From Pedobacter sp. PLR (GTDB lineage: Bacteria; Bacteroidota; Bacteroidia; Sphingobacteriales; Sphingobacteriaceae), in assembly GCF_026239675.1 (NCBI RefSeq), contig NZ_JAPIVQ010000004.1, positions 186,001 to 250,000 on the forward strand: a stretch of 64,000 nucleotides of DNA, read 5' to 3'. How positions within the stretch are numbered: the stretch's first letter is position 1; each line of letters begins with the position of its first letter. The position numbers and the translations under genes are program-made. Positions 35,498 to 44,113 of this stretch are shown one piece after another. Under the pieces are notes generated by a model that was not told the origin of the DNA, ran no database searches, and worked only from the letters and a program-made list of their open reading frames with translations.

Positions 35498-36448
35498 ATG
35501 TTAAACAGAAGGCACTTAAGAATTAAAGCTTTGCAAAATATTTTTGCATGGCAGATGACAGACAAGAGAGATTTAGCTTCCTCGAAGAAAGCTCTAATGG
35601 AAAGTATTGACAGCGTGTATGAAATGTACATCTGGATGCTATCACTTCTTGTTGAGGTCACGGAATACACTAGCATTGATGCTATTGAAAGGTCAAATAA
35701 ACATTTGCCTACCCCAGAGGATTTAAATCCTAACATGAAACTACTCCACAATAAGTTTGCGGTAACTCTAAAAGAGAATCCTGACTTTAAGGACAATGTC
35801 AACAAATATCAGATCAACTGGATGTCTGATCCTGAATTTGTAAAAGGTATCTTCAATGCCTTAAAAACTACCCCTGAATATATCGCTTACCTTGCAGATG
35901 AGGACAACAGTTTAGAGGAATCAAAAGTTATCATCAAATTTATCTTTAGAAAGATTATTTTGAAAAGCCACAACATCATTCAGGCTTTTGAGGATAAATT
36001 TATCAACTGGTCTGTAGATAAAGAAGTGATGCAAGGAATGGTTGCGAAAACTTTAAAGAACTTTACTTCAGAAGATCCACGTAAAAACAAACTGACTCCA
36101 ATTAGTCAGGATTGGGAAGAAGACAAGAAATTCGTAGAAGATCTTTTCATTTACACGCTGAAAAACAACAAAGAATACCAGGAACTTATTGCCGAACGTA
36201 CTAAAAACTGGGAGTCGGAAAGGATTGCATTAATGGATACTATTTTGATGAAAATGGCGATCTGTGAATTGTTGAATTTCCCTTCTATTCCTGTTAAAGT
36301 AACGATTAACGAGTACCTTGATCTATCAAAAGATTACAGTACTCCGAAAAGTAATTCGTTTATTAACGGTATCTTGGACAAAATTTTAGGCGATCTGAAA
36401 AGAACGGATAGCATCCATAAATTGGGTCGCGGATTAATCGAAGAATAA
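35498..36448 (+). CDS. nusB: Transcription antitermination factor NusB, N-terminally extended
   Basis: 316 residues, more than twice the E. coli length. The C-terminal 110 residues carry the NusB core: IALMDTILMKMAICELLNFP and IPVKVTINEYLDLSKDYSTP followed by SFINGILDKIL. The first 190 residues are helical and include the family start MLNRRHLRIKALQNIF, so this looks like a NusB fold with a large insert, which is normal in Bacteroidota. Role: RNA-binding antitermination in rRNA operons with NusE. The DUF1573 gene follows after 5 bp. Confidence 0.93.
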   Translation: MLNRRHLRIKALQNIFAWQMTDKRDLASSKKALMESIDSVYEMYIWMLSLLVEVTEYTSIDAIERSNKHLPTPEDLNPNMKLLHNKFAVTLKENPDFKDNVNKYQINWMSDPEFVKGIFNALKTTPEYIAYLADEDNSLEESKVIIKFIFRKIILKSHNIIQAFEDKFINWSVDKEVMQGMVAKTLKNFTSEDPRKNKLTPISQDWEEDKKFVEDLFIYTLKNNKEYQELIAERTKNWESERIALMDTILMKMAICELLNFPSIPVKVTINEYLDLSKDYSTPKSNSFINGILDKILGDLKRTDSIHKLGRGLIEE

Positions 36449-36453
36449 ATAAT

Positions 36454-36906
36454 ATGAAACGAATTTTGTTAATTGCAATTGCAGCAATGACATTTGCTTC
36501 CTGCCAGAATACGACAAAAACAGCTGGTGGAAATACTGAAGCAGGGACAACCTCCCTTGCCGAAGGTACTGACCCTGTTGCTGCAGCTGATGCCGCGGTA
36601 ATGACTTTTGATAATGAAAACTATAATTTCGGTAAGATAGCTCCGGGAGAAAAAGTTCATTACAGTTATAACTTTAAGAACACTGGAAAAAGCCCTTTAA
36701 TCATTACCAATGCCACCGCAACCTGTGGTTGTACGGTTCCTGAGATACCTAAAGAGCCGATTCTTCCAGGTGCAACAGGTAGCATTAAAGTGGTCTTTGA
36801 CAGCAACGGAAAATTTGGAATGCAGGATAAAGTCGTTACGGTGACTTCAAATGCAAACCCAACAGTAGCAGAGCTACACTTAACAGGAGAAATTAAAGAA
36901 AAGTAA
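36454..36906 (+). CDS. DUF1573 lipoprotein
   Basis: 150 residues with a lipoprotein signal MKRILLIAIAAMTFASC (Cys17), a Thr/Ala/Gly-rich linker and a DUF1573 domain at about 50-148: DNENYNFGKIAPGEKVHYSY, FKNTGKSPLIITNATATCGC, and GSIKVVFDSNGK. The conserved CGC motif is present. This is an immunoglobulin-like (ASPM/HYDIN-type) envelope domain of unknown role. It is tightly spaced between nusB (5 bp) and yajC (29 bp), a gene order common in Bacteroidota. Confidence 0.92.
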   Translation: MKRILLIAIAAMTFASCQNTTKTAGGNTEAGTTSLAEGTDPVAAADAAVMTFDNENYNFGKIAPGEKVHYSYNFKNTGKSPLIITNATATCGCTVPEIPKEPILPGATGSIKVVFDSNGKFGMQDKVVTVTSNANPTVAELHLTGEIKEK

Positions 36907-36935
36907 ATACTAATAAAATCTTATATATTAATCAT

Positions 36936-37280
36936 ATGATGTCAACAGTAATCTTACAAGCAACAGGTGGTAGCAGCATGCTAGGTACCCTGGTACCAAT
37001 GGTTTTAATCATGGTGGTATTTTATTTTTTCATGATCAGACCGCAGGTTAAAAAAGCTAAGGATCATAAAAAATTGGTTGAAGACTTGAAAAAAGGAGAT
37101 AAAATTGTTACTACTGCCGGTATTCACGGTAAAATTGTAGACATGAACGATACTACTTTCGTAATTGAAGTAGAGAGTGGTACTAAAATCCGTTTTGATA
37201 AAACTTCGGTTTCTTTAGATGCAACGAAAGCTGCAGCTCCTAAAGTTGACCTTGCTAAAACTGACGCTCCTAAAGCATAG
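36936..37280 (+). CDS. yajC: Preprotein translocase subunit YajC
   Basis: 114 residues with one N-terminal membrane helix (MLGTLVPMVLIMVVFYFFMI) followed by the YajC hallmark RPQVKKAKDHKKLVEDLKKG and DKIVTTAGIHGKIVDMNDTT. The tail is alanine/lysine/proline-rich. Role: accessory subunit that binds SecDF at the inner membrane; a fused secDF is present at 53.8-56.7 kb. A strong terminator 20 bp downstream ends the nusB-DUF1573-yajC unit. Confidence 0.94.
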   Translation: MMSTVILQATGGSSMLGTLVPMVLIMVVFYFFMIRPQVKKAKDHKKLVEDLKKGDKIVTTAGIHGKIVDMNDTTFVIEVESGTKIRFDKTSVSLDATKAAAPKVDLAKTDAPKA

Positions 37281-37299
37281 GTTTCACAGCTATACTGGT

Positions 37300-37330
37300 A
37301 AAAGCCGCATCCTTGTTTGGTGCGGCTTTT
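37300..37330 (+). terminator. Rho-independent terminator after yajC
   Basis: AAAAGCCGCA (37300-37309) and TGCGGCTTTT (37321-37330) form a perfect 10-bp stem with an 11-base loop. It overlaps the first codons of a longer TTG-started version of the next ORF, which argues for the internal ATG at 37362 as the true start. Confidence 0.9.
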
Positions 37331-37361
37331 GCATTTCAGTATATTTGTTTACTTTGTCTAT

Positions 37362-38309
37362 ATGCCCATCATCAAACTCACAAAAGTAGAGCAAAAGCGT
37401 TTTCTGGCGCTGGTCACCTGTCTGTTCCTGGCTGTTGCGGCATGGTTATTCATGGCATTAAACAATAAATATGTTTATACTGCCAAGACAGTACTCGACT
37501 ATAAGAACTTCCCTCAGAAAAAAGCTTTTCATCCGCTGCAATCAGATACGGTAGATTTACAGGTGGAAGGAACGGGCTGGCAACTTTTATTTGCGCGTTT
37601 GAGGATCAAACCTCAGTCGATCTCCATTAACCTGGAGAAATTGAACAACAGAAATTATGTGTTGTTTTCAGAACAACTTTTCAATGTAAACCGTCAGCTT
37701 GAATCTTCTCAAAAGATCATTTCCGTGAAACCGGATACCCTTTATTTTGATTTTTCTGAGAGGAGAGTAAAAAGAGTTCCTGTGAAACTGGTTTCCCACC
37801 TGAGCTTTGCCCCGCAATACGGGATTTCCAATGCGATTAAGGTGAATCCGGATTATGTCACGATTTCCGGTCCGGAAGAAGATATCATGAAGATCAGGGA
37901 ATGGAACACGGATACCCTGAAACTGGAAGAGATTCAAAACTCTACGGTCGCAAGAGTAGCAATGGTGCAGAATAAGATGAAAAACGTCAACATTTTCCCG
38001 ACCAGTGTAGACGTGAAATTACCGGTGGATGAGTTCACGGAAAAAATAATAGAAGTGCCTTTAAAGGTGATCAACAATAAAGAATATTACAATGTAAAGC
38101 TGTATCCGAAAAAGGTGAAAATCACTTTGATGGTGGCTTTGTCCCGGTATACCCAGATCAATGAGGAGTTTATTGTAGCGGTGGTGGATATGAATGAATG
38201 GAAAGTTTTTCAGCACAATGAGTTAACTGTGCGCTTAACGCGTTTTCCGGATTATTGCAGACTGGTGCAGATTAAACCTGCTAAAGTTGATTTTATCATA
38301 GAAAAATAA
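37362..38309 (+). CDS. YbbR-like domain protein
   Basis: 315 residues from ATG at 37362; an in-frame TTG at 37317 is rejected because it lies inside the yajC terminator. A short cytoplasmic start is followed by a membrane helix (FLALVTCLFLAVAAWLFMAL, about 12-31), and the outside part contains strands typical of YbbR repeats (VKRVPVKLVSHLSFAPQYGI, VTISGPEEDIMKIREW, IIEVPLKVINNKEYYNVKLY). In Firmicutes YbbR (CdaR) regulates a diadenylate cyclase, but no cdaA gene is in view, so that role is unproven here. Its stop overlaps the coaE start (TAATG). Confidence 0.82.
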   Translation: MPIIKLTKVEQKRFLALVTCLFLAVAAWLFMALNNKYVYTAKTVLDYKNFPQKKAFHPLQSDTVDLQVEGTGWQLLFARLRIKPQSISINLEKLNNRNYVLFSEQLFNVNRQLESSQKIISVKPDTLYFDFSERRVKRVPVKLVSHLSFAPQYGISNAIKVNPDYVTISGPEEDIMKIREWNTDTLKLEEIQNSTVARVAMVQNKMKNVNIFPTSVDVKLPVDEFTEKIIEVPLKVINNKEYYNVKLYPKKVKITLMVALSRYTQINEEFIVAVVDMNEWKVFQHNELTVRLTRFPDYCRLVQIKPAKVDFIIEK

Positions 38310-38905
38310 TGTTAAAAATAGGAATAACAGGGGGGATTGGCTCCGGGAAAACCACGGTGTGCCGCGTGTTTGAAACGCTGGGTATTCCTGTGTTTTACGC
38401 AGATACGGTAGCCAAAAAAATTATGGTGACGGATCCGATCCTGATTGCAGGAGTAAAAACTGCTTTCGGAAAGGAAAGTTATACTCCGGAAGGAATATTG
38501 AATAATAAACATATTGCCGGAATTGTCTTTAATCAAACCTCAGAACTTGAAAAATTAAACCAATTGGTTCATCCGGCAGTATTTCGTGCTTTTGAACATT
38601 GGCTTGCTCAGGTTTCTCCAAATGCCCCTTACCTATTAAAAGAAGCAGCCTTGCTTTTTGAAAGTGGTTCTTATCAGCAGTGCGACCGTAATGTACTGGT
38701 GATCGCGCCTTTGGAAACTAAATTGCAACGCGTGATGCAGCGCGATGGGGTAACAGCTGAGCAAGTGAAGGCACGTATGGATAAACAGCTCTCCGACGAA
38801 GAAAAGGCCAGAATGGCGGATATGCTGGTCCATAATAATGAAACAGATTCTTTAATTACACAAGTGATGGCTTTACACCATCAATTCTTAAATACAAACC
38901 CTTAA
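38309..38905 (+). CDS. coaE: Dephospho-CoA kinase
   Basis: 198 residues. The P-loop is GITGGIGSGKTTV at the very start, followed by VFETLGIPVFYADTVAKKIM and LVHPAVFRAFEHWL, then PYLLKEAALLFESG, all standard for CoaE, and RDGVTAEQVKARMDKQL in the lid. It phosphorylates the ribose 3'-hydroxyl of dephospho-CoA, the last step of coenzyme A synthesis. It shares TAATG overlaps with the genes before and after it, so translation of the three is coupled. Confidence 0.96.
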   Translation: MLKIGITGGIGSGKTTVCRVFETLGIPVFYADTVAKKIMVTDPILIAGVKTAFGKESYTPEGILNNKHIAGIVFNQTSELEKLNQLVHPAVFRAFEHWLAQVSPNAPYLLKEAALLFESGSYQQCDRNVLVIAPLETKLQRVMQRDGVTAEQVKARMDKQLSDEEKARMADMLVHNNETDSLITQVMALHHQFLNTNP

Positions 38906-39846
38906 TGATATTAGATGATTTTATAGTTGCTACAAAAACTGGTTTATTTTGTAGATATGGTGATTTTTATCTGGATCCAAAGGAGATAGCAAAAGACGCA
39001 GTGATCTCCCATGCCCATGGAGACCATGCCATCGGCGGTAACCTGAATGTTTACTGCACTAAAACGACTTCATTATTTATGAAGCACCGTTATAAGAAGT
39101 TTGCCGCCGGCGAGTTTCATTTGAAAGAATTTCATGAGCATTTTATCTTAAATGGCGTTAAAATCAGCTTTATTCCAGCCGGACACATTCTGGGTTCTGC
39201 CATGATTTTAATGGAGTATCAGGGCGTAAAATACTTGTACACCGGAGATTATAAGTTGCAGCCTGATAAAACCTGTGAGCCGATTGAGTTTGTACAAGCA
39301 GATGTGCTGATTACAGAGACTACTTTTGCCGATCCGAACACCCGTCACCCGGTGGCAGAAGAAGAGATTTTGAAACTGAACGGAACCCAAAGTAATATTA
39401 TGCTGGGTGCTTATGCTCTGGGTAAATGTCAGCGGTTAATCAGTCTGATGAATGACCATTGTCCGGAAAAAAGGATACTGGTACACCATAGTATGATGCC
39501 TTTTGTGAAAATTTATGAGGAGAATGGCATAAATATGGGAAAATATGAAATGTATGATCGTAAAGTGATGAAGAACACGCCGGCTAACATGATTTATATG
39601 GTTCCACCAATGGTGTTCCGCAGTTATTCCAGAGCTATTAACGTGATTAGAGTGTTCGCTACAGGCTGGAAACACTTACAAAGTAACAGTGAGATTCAGT
39701 TGTATGTTTCTGATCATGCGGATTGGAATGACATCATTTATAGCATTGATCAGGTGAAACCAACTCAGGTCTGGACCAATCATGGCGATGGAAAGCAATT
39801 GAAGGAACATTTTGCGAATAGTTTGGTCGTTAAATTGCTTACATAA
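38905..39846 (+). CDS. Metallo-beta-lactamase-fold nuclease-like protein
   Basis: 313 residues. Metal-binding motifs are AVISHAHGDHAIGG (HxHxDH), PAGHILGSAM, the aspartate of YTGDYK, and a terminal VWTNHGDGKQL. The opening TKTGLFCRYGDFYLDP matches the pattern of ligase-associated DNA exonucleases and mRNA 3'-processing-like MBL proteins, which hydrolyse phosphodiester bonds. No ATP-dependent DNA ligase or Lhr helicase gene lies in the window, so which nucleic acid it acts on is open. It overlaps coaE by one base, and a DUF5522 gene starts at the base after its stop. Confidence 0.82.
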   Translation: MILDDFIVATKTGLFCRYGDFYLDPKEIAKDAVISHAHGDHAIGGNLNVYCTKTTSLFMKHRYKKFAAGEFHLKEFHEHFILNGVKISFIPAGHILGSAMILMEYQGVKYLYTGDYKLQPDKTCEPIEFVQADVLITETTFADPNTRHPVAEEEILKLNGTQSNIMLGAYALGKCQRLISLMNDHCPEKRILVHHSMMPFVKIYEENGINMGKYEMYDRKVMKNTPANMIYMVPPMVFRSYSRAINVIRVFATGWKHLQSNSEIQLYVSDHADWNDIIYSIDQVKPTQVWTNHGDGKQLKEHFANSLVVKLLT

Positions 39847-40008
39847 ATGATAGAAGGGATAGACTATTATTTGAACGAGGATGGGCTAATGGTTTTTACC
39901 GAAGCCTACCATCTTAAAAGGGGCTATTGCTGTAAGAATAAATGTAAACACTGCCCATGGGGATTTGGTAAGAAAAAGACCAGATCTAAGGATGGGGACC
40001 AGAATTAA
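39847..40008 (+). CDS. DUF5522 family small cysteine-rich protein
   Basis: A 53-residue protein starting immediately after the MBL stop codon. It reads IDYYLNEDGLMVFTEAYHLK then RGYCCKNKCKHCPWGFG and a basic end KKKTRSKDGDQN. Four cysteines in CC-x3-C-x2-C with the YHLKRGYCC motif are the DUF5522 hallmark, suggesting a small metal or iron-sulfur site. The family is widespread in Bacteroidota and has no assigned function. Its direct abutment to the MBL nuclease-like gene suggests coupled translation and related roles. Confidence 0.9.
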   Translation: MIEGIDYYLNEDGLMVFTEAYHLKRGYCCKNKCKHCPWGFGKKKTRSKDGDQN

Positions 40009-40012
40009 TATA

Positions 40013-40471
40013 ATGACTGAGATGCAGTTGGAGAAAGAAATAAAAGCGACAAAATTTAAAGATATATACCAGCAGGCAATTGCGAATCTGGTATTTACCA
40101 ATAGTTGGTGCAATGATTATTTTAAACAGGTCATTGCTCCATATGAGATCACTCCCCAGCAGTTCAATATTTTAAGGATACTAAGAGGGCAATACCCAAA
40201 GCCATCTACAATTAACCTGTTAAAATCAAGAATGCTGGATAAGATGTGTGATGCTTCCCGCATCACCGAGCGTCTGGTGCAAAAGAAATTGGTGGCTAAA
40301 GGTGTGAATGCCCATGATAAACGTGCGGTGGATATTCTGATCACAGAGAAAGGATTAACCCTGCTCCTGAAGATGGATGATGAGGTAGACCTTTCTGAAC
40401 TTTCTGCCAAAAACCTGTCGGAAGCAGAGGCACAGTTACTGAACGATTTGCTGGATAAAATGAGAGGTTAA
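40013..40471 (+). CDS. MarR-family transcriptional regulator
   Basis: 152 residues from the ATG at 40013 (Met-Thr-Glu-Met); a GTG-type start at 39965 would overlap the DUF5522 gene almost wholly and is rejected. The winged helix is seen in ITPQQFNILRILRGQYPKPS, NLLKSRMLDKMCDASRITER and LVQKKLVAKGVNAHDKRAVD, with the wing signature DKRAVDILITEKG. MarR proteins repress stress or degradation genes and release DNA on ligand binding. It may control the MBL/DUF5522 genes or a distant target. Confidence 0.92.
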   Translation: MTEMQLEKEIKATKFKDIYQQAIANLVFTNSWCNDYFKQVIAPYEITPQQFNILRILRGQYPKPSTINLLKSRMLDKMCDASRITERLVQKKLVAKGVNAHDKRAVDILITEKGLTLLLKMDDEVDLSELSAKNLSEAEAQLLNDLLDKMRG

Positions 40472-40494
40472 TCCGTTTGGATTAACCTCTTAAT
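40463..40494. terminator. Symmetric terminator at the end of the MarR gene
   Basis: AGAGGTTAATCC (40463-40474) pairs perfectly with GGATTAACCTCT (40479-40490) over a four-base loop. The left arm includes the MarR stop codon. The TAATATTTT tail gives only moderate support for Rho-independent action; it also serves the convergent ZIP gene. Confidence 0.7.
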
Positions 40495-40525
40495 ATTTTA
40501 ATGGCTGAAGGGTCTTTAGTATGGT

Positions 40526-41257
40526 TTAATGCTGATGGGTGTGCCCGGTCATAAAATAACCGATCAGGGCAATACCTACACCACACAATACCGCAATCAT
40601 TTTTCTTTTACTCACCTTGTGGTCTACACTGGATTCGAATAGGATCGTGGTAGAGATGTGTAAAAAGATACCAATCACAATACCCATAATCTTATTAAAA
40701 TAGTCCTCTACGCCACCTATGGTACCGTTGCTCAGGCCATAGCTTACATAAAAGCCTAATGGGGCCATTATCGCGAAAATACTGATATAGAAAAGCACGC
40801 TGTTTCTGTTGAACTTGCTTTGTAACAGGATACTTGCCAGGGCAAAAGCCGCTGGAATATGGTGTAAGGAGATACCGAAAATCAGGGCGTTGTGCTGATC
40901 TTTAGCCAATGGCATTCCTTCCAGGAAAGCGTGAAGGCAAAGACTAATCATGATGCCGTAAGGAAATGCTTTAGAATCCCCGTGTTTATGGATATGGCCA
41001 TGTTCTACGCCTTCGGAAAACTGCTCTAACAGAATCTGGAACAGAAAACCAATCAGGATAAAAATACCGATTGAAGCATGATCCGGACCGCTGTAAGCTT
41101 CCGGGATCAGGTGTAATACCGTGATGGCAAATAAATAAGCACCACTAAAGGAAAGGATTAACTTTAGCAGCTGAGATTTATCGCTCTTCACCATAAAGAT
41201 GGCAGAGCCGCCCAAAAAAGCACTAAAGAATAAGATGAGCAACTTCCAGATTTCCAT
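40526..41257 (-). CDS. ZIP-family divalent metal transporter
   Basis: 243 residues with seven or eight membrane helices. The two metal-site helices are visible: CLHAFLEGMPLA and SLHHIPAAFALAS, which supply the histidines and acidic residues of the ZIP binuclear centre; HLIPEAY is a further family motif. A histidine-rich cytoplasmic loop (EGVEHGHIHKHGD) and a histidine tail (GHTHQH) probably buffer metal. Role: import of zinc or another divalent ion. Its start overlaps the stop of the PAP2 gene by one base. Confidence 0.92.
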   Translation of the reverse strand: MEIWKLLILFFSAFLGGSAIFMVKSDKSQLLKLILSFSGAYLFAITVLHLIPEAYSGPDHASIGIFILIGFLFQILLEQFSEGVEHGHIHKHGDSKAFPYGIMISLCLHAFLEGMPLAKDQHNALIFGISLHHIPAAFALASILLQSKFNRNSVLFYISIFAIMAPLGFYVSYGLSNGTIGGVEDYFNKIMGIVIGIFLHISTTILFESSVDHKVSKRKMIAVLCGVGIALIGYFMTGHTHQH

Positions 41258-41820
41258 TATACTTGGGGTTGTATTTTTTTATAGATGATTGAGGTCGTGA
41301 AACCAATCAGACTGCCGAGTAGGGCACCCACCATGGTATCAATAGGGTAGTGTACCCCGACATAAATTTGGGAGAAAGAAATGAGAAATGCCCAGGCGAT
41401 TCCGATCGGCAAAATAGGTTTCCATTTATCGTAAAACACGAAAATCAGGAAAACAGCCATGGCAAAATGATTGGTAGCATGAGCAGATGGGAAACTATAG
41501 CCGCTGCCACATGGGACACGGCGGATGAGTTCTCCAACCAGATCAATGTCGTTGCAAGGTCTGATGCGTCCTGCCAATGGTTTGATCACCCTGGAAGCGA
41601 TTAAATCGCCCATAGCTACTGTAAAAGCAAGCATTCCAATAATGTACCATCCTCTTTTCTTGTATTCTTTTACACAAAAGATGATGATAAATAAATATAA
41701 TGGCATCCAGAAATAGCGGTTGCGCATCAAAGGGAGGAGCCAGTCGAAAAATGGATTGCCCATGTCACGGTTCACTTTCAGAAATAGTTCTACGTCAAAT
41801 TGATGCAGGCTTTCTAGCAT
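41257..41820 (-). CDS. PAP2-family membrane phosphatase
   Basis: 187 residues with about five membrane helices. The three phosphatase motifs are present: KPLAGRIRPC (KxxxxxxRP), PSAHATNHFA (PSxH) and VGVHYPIDTMVGA (SRxxxxxHxxxD-like with the catalytic His and Asp). This is the fold of undecaprenyl-pyrophosphate and lipid-A phosphatases; the substrate is probably a lipid phosphate at the outer face of the inner membrane. It overlaps the methyltransferase gene by 7 bp and the ZIP gene by 1 bp. Confidence 0.92.
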   Translation of the reverse strand: MLESLHQFDVELFLKVNRDMGNPFFDWLLPLMRNRYFWMPLYLFIIIFCVKEYKKRGWYIIGMLAFTVAMGDLIASRVIKPLAGRIRPCNDIDLVGELIRRVPCGSGYSFPSAHATNHFAMAVFLIFVFYDKWKPILPIGIAWAFLISFSQIYVGVHYPIDTMVGALLGSLIGFTTSIIYKKIQPQV

Positions 41821-42548
41821 GTTTTTTTGCAGATTAAGATCAAACGGTCAGATTTAGTCTCATCGAATGGCTCTAAAGCGTAGCTACCAAAGGTTTCCGT
41901 GATTTCCAAACCGCTTTTTAACAGCATTCTTTCGAAATCTTCTTTTTGGAAGGCCTGAACACGCTCTTCAAAAGCAAAAGCTTTATTGCGGTGTTCAAAA
42001 TTGATATGTTTGATGATCTTGCCATCAGCAACAAATTTATGGAGGTGGAATTCAATGCCATCCATCGTTTTTGTTTCCTGCTGTGTCAGGTTTTTTAGGA
42101 TCTTTTGTGTGTTGAAATAATCGATAACCAGGGTTCCGTCAGGCTTTAAGCTTTTTCTGAACGAGGTTAAGGCGCTTACGTGTTCTTTTTCCGTTTCAAA
42201 ATAACCGAAACTGGTGAACAGGTTTAAGGCGAGGTCAAAATAATTGATGAAAGACAGCTTGCGCATGTCATGCACGAAAAAGTGCAGGTTCTTTTGCTCA
42301 AACTGCTGTGCATATTTGATGCTTTGCTCGGAAAGGTCAACACCTGTGACATCGTAACCTTTTTTATTCAGGTAAATAGAATGTCTTCCGCGGCCGCAGG
42401 CGATGTCCATAATTTTGGAATCCGCAGCAGGCTTTAGGTGTGCCGACAGGTTATCAATTAAGAATTCTGCCTCAGCATCATTACGTTGACTATATAAAAT
42501 ATGATAATAGGGAGAGTTGAACCAATATTGAAACCACTTGCGTTGCAT
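41814..42548 (-). CDS. Class I SAM-dependent methyltransferase
   Basis: 244 residues. Motif I, KIMDIACGRGRHSIYLNKKG, and DVTGVDLSEQSIKYAQ bind S-adenosylmethionine; SFINYFDLALNLFTSFGYFE and LKPDGTLVIDYFNTQKIL follow in the right order. Substrate unknown; the 100-residue beta-rich C-terminal part is common in small-molecule or tRNA-wobble type enzymes but gives no specific cue. It is the first gene of a three-gene minus-strand unit (methyltransferase, PAP2, ZIP) joined by overlaps. Confidence 0.88.
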   Translation of the reverse strand: MQRKWFQYWFNSPYYHILYSQRNDAEAEFLIDNLSAHLKPAADSKIMDIACGRGRHSIYLNKKGYDVTGVDLSEQSIKYAQQFEQKNLHFFVHDMRKLSFINYFDLALNLFTSFGYFETEKEHVSALTSFRKSLKPDGTLVIDYFNTQKILKNLTQQETKTMDGIEFHLHKFVADGKIIKHINFEHRNKAFAFEERVQAFQKEDFERMLLKSGLEITETFGSYALEPFDETKSDRLILICKKTC

Positions 42549-42724
42549 AAAGCCCGTTTTTGTTGATGTTTAGGAAAAGCACAAATATAGTATTTTCAAA
42601 TGCAACATTGAGGATAATTTGAGCTTGCTCCCCGATTTTAATGATGTTAATTTTACGATTCGGAGCGGTATAAATCAGTCTTTATGTTGTTTTTTTGCTA
42701 TTTTTGAAAAAAAAACCGAATAAC

Positions 42725-44113
42725 TTGACACTAATAAAATCTATCTCTGGAATAAGAGGAACCATCGGAGGAATTGCCGGTAATGGTTTAACTCCTATTG
42801 ATATCGTTAAATTTACAGCAGCTTATGGCTCGTGGATTATCAATAAAACGAATATTAAGAAAATTGTTGTTGGACGTGACGCCAGGATTTCTGGTGAAAT
42901 GGTGAACAACCTGGTGATTGGTACGCTTCAAGGCTTAGGCATTGAGGTTATCGACCTTGGTTTGTCAACTACCCCAACAGTAGAAATCGCAGTACCTCTT
43001 GAAAAAGCTGGTGGCGGTATCATCTTAACCGCAAGTCACAATCCAAAACAATGGAATGCCTTGAAATTATTGAATGAAAAGGGAGAATTCATCAGCGATG
43101 CAGATGGAAAAGAACTTTTAGAGATCGCTGAGAAAGCAGAATTTAGCTTTGCTGATGTTGATGATTTAGGTACGGTAACTAAAAACGATACCTATTTGCA
43201 AAAGCATATTGATGCCGTTCTTGCCTTGCCATTGGTAGATGTTGCAGCGATTAAAGCAGCAAACTTCAAGATTGCCATCGACTGTGTGAACTCTACAGGA
43301 GGGATCTTTGTTCCGGCTTTATTGAAAGCTTTAGGTGTAGAAACAGTTTATGAATTGTATTGTACACCTGATGGTCATTTCCCACACAATCCAGAGCCAC
43401 TTCCAGAAAACTTAACGGAAATCGCTAAGGTGGTAAAAGCTAAAAACGCTGATTTAGGTATTGTAGTAGACCCTGATGTTGACCGTTTATGCTTCGTATG
43501 TGAAGACGGTGCTATGTTTGGCGAAGAGTATACTTTGGTTGCTGTTGCGGATTACGTGCTTCAAAATACGCCTGGAAATACGGTTTCTAACCTTTCTTCA
43601 ACCAGAGCATTGAGAGATGTGACGGAAAAAGCAGGTATGGAATACCATGCTTCAGCAGTTGGAGAGGTAAACGTAGTGAATCAAATGAAAGCCAGTAATG
43701 CGGTGATCGGTGGTGAAGGTAATGGTGGTATCATCTATCCTGAATCTCATTACGGCCGTGATGCTTTAGTTGGTATTGGTTTATTCCTGACGCATTTGGC
43801 AAAGTTTGGTAAGTCGATCTCTCTTTTGAGAAGTAGCTACCCTGCTTATTATATCTCTAAGAATAAAATCACATTAACACCTGAAATGGACATTGATGCT
43901 TTATTGCTAAAAGTTCAGGAAAAATATAAAAGCCAGCCTACCAGTACAATTGATGGGTTGAAAATTGAATTTGATAAGGAATGGGTGCATTTGCGCAGGT
44001 CTAATACTGAGCCGATCATTCGTATCTATAGTGAAGCAGGTAGCGAAACTGTTGCTGAAAACCTGGCTTCAAAGATCATTTCAGATATTAAAGAAATTTT
44101 AAAATTGAACTAA
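42725..44113 (+). CDS. glmM: Phosphoglucosamine mutase / phosphomannomutase family
   Basis: 462 residues from a TTG start at 42725. No in-frame ATG exists upstream, and homologues start at MTLIKSISGIRGTIGG, which is what this TTG gives; the earlier TTG at 42695 encodes a low-complexity leader. The active-site serine (Ser104) is in TASHNPKQWNA, the metal loop is DPDVDRLCFV, the sugar loop GEGNGGIIYP and the phosphate loop RRSNTEPIIRIY. It interconverts glucosamine 6- and 1-phosphate for peptidoglycan precursors, or related hexose phosphates. Its stop overlaps the next gene (TAATG). Confidence 0.88.
   Translation: MTLIKSISGIRGTIGGIAGNGLTPIDIVKFTAAYGSWIINKTNIKKIVVGRDARISGEMVNNLVIGTLQGLGIEVIDLGLSTTPTVEIAVPLEKAGGGIILTASHNPKQWNALKLLNEKGEFISDADGKELLEIAEKAEFSFADVDDLGTVTKNDTYLQKHIDAVLALPLVDVAAIKAANFKIAIDCVNSTGGIFVPALLKALGVETVYELYCTPDGHFPHNPEPLPENLTEIAKVVKAKNADLGIVVDPDVDRLCFVCEDGAMFGEEYTLVAVADYVLQNTPGNTVSNLSSTRALRDVTEKAGMEYHASAVGEVNVVNQMKASNAVIGGEGNGGIIYPESHYGRDALVGIGLFLTHLAKFGKSISLLRSSYPAYYISKNKITLTPEMDIDALLLKVQEKYKSQPTSTIDGLKIEFDKEWVHLRRSNTEPIIRIYSEAGSETVAENLASKIISDIKEILKLN

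Noticed and set aside
37317..37361. TTG-started N-terminal extension of the YbbR-like protein
   Set aside because: The extension lies over the right arm of the yajC terminator, and the ATG at 37362 gives a normal N-terminus.
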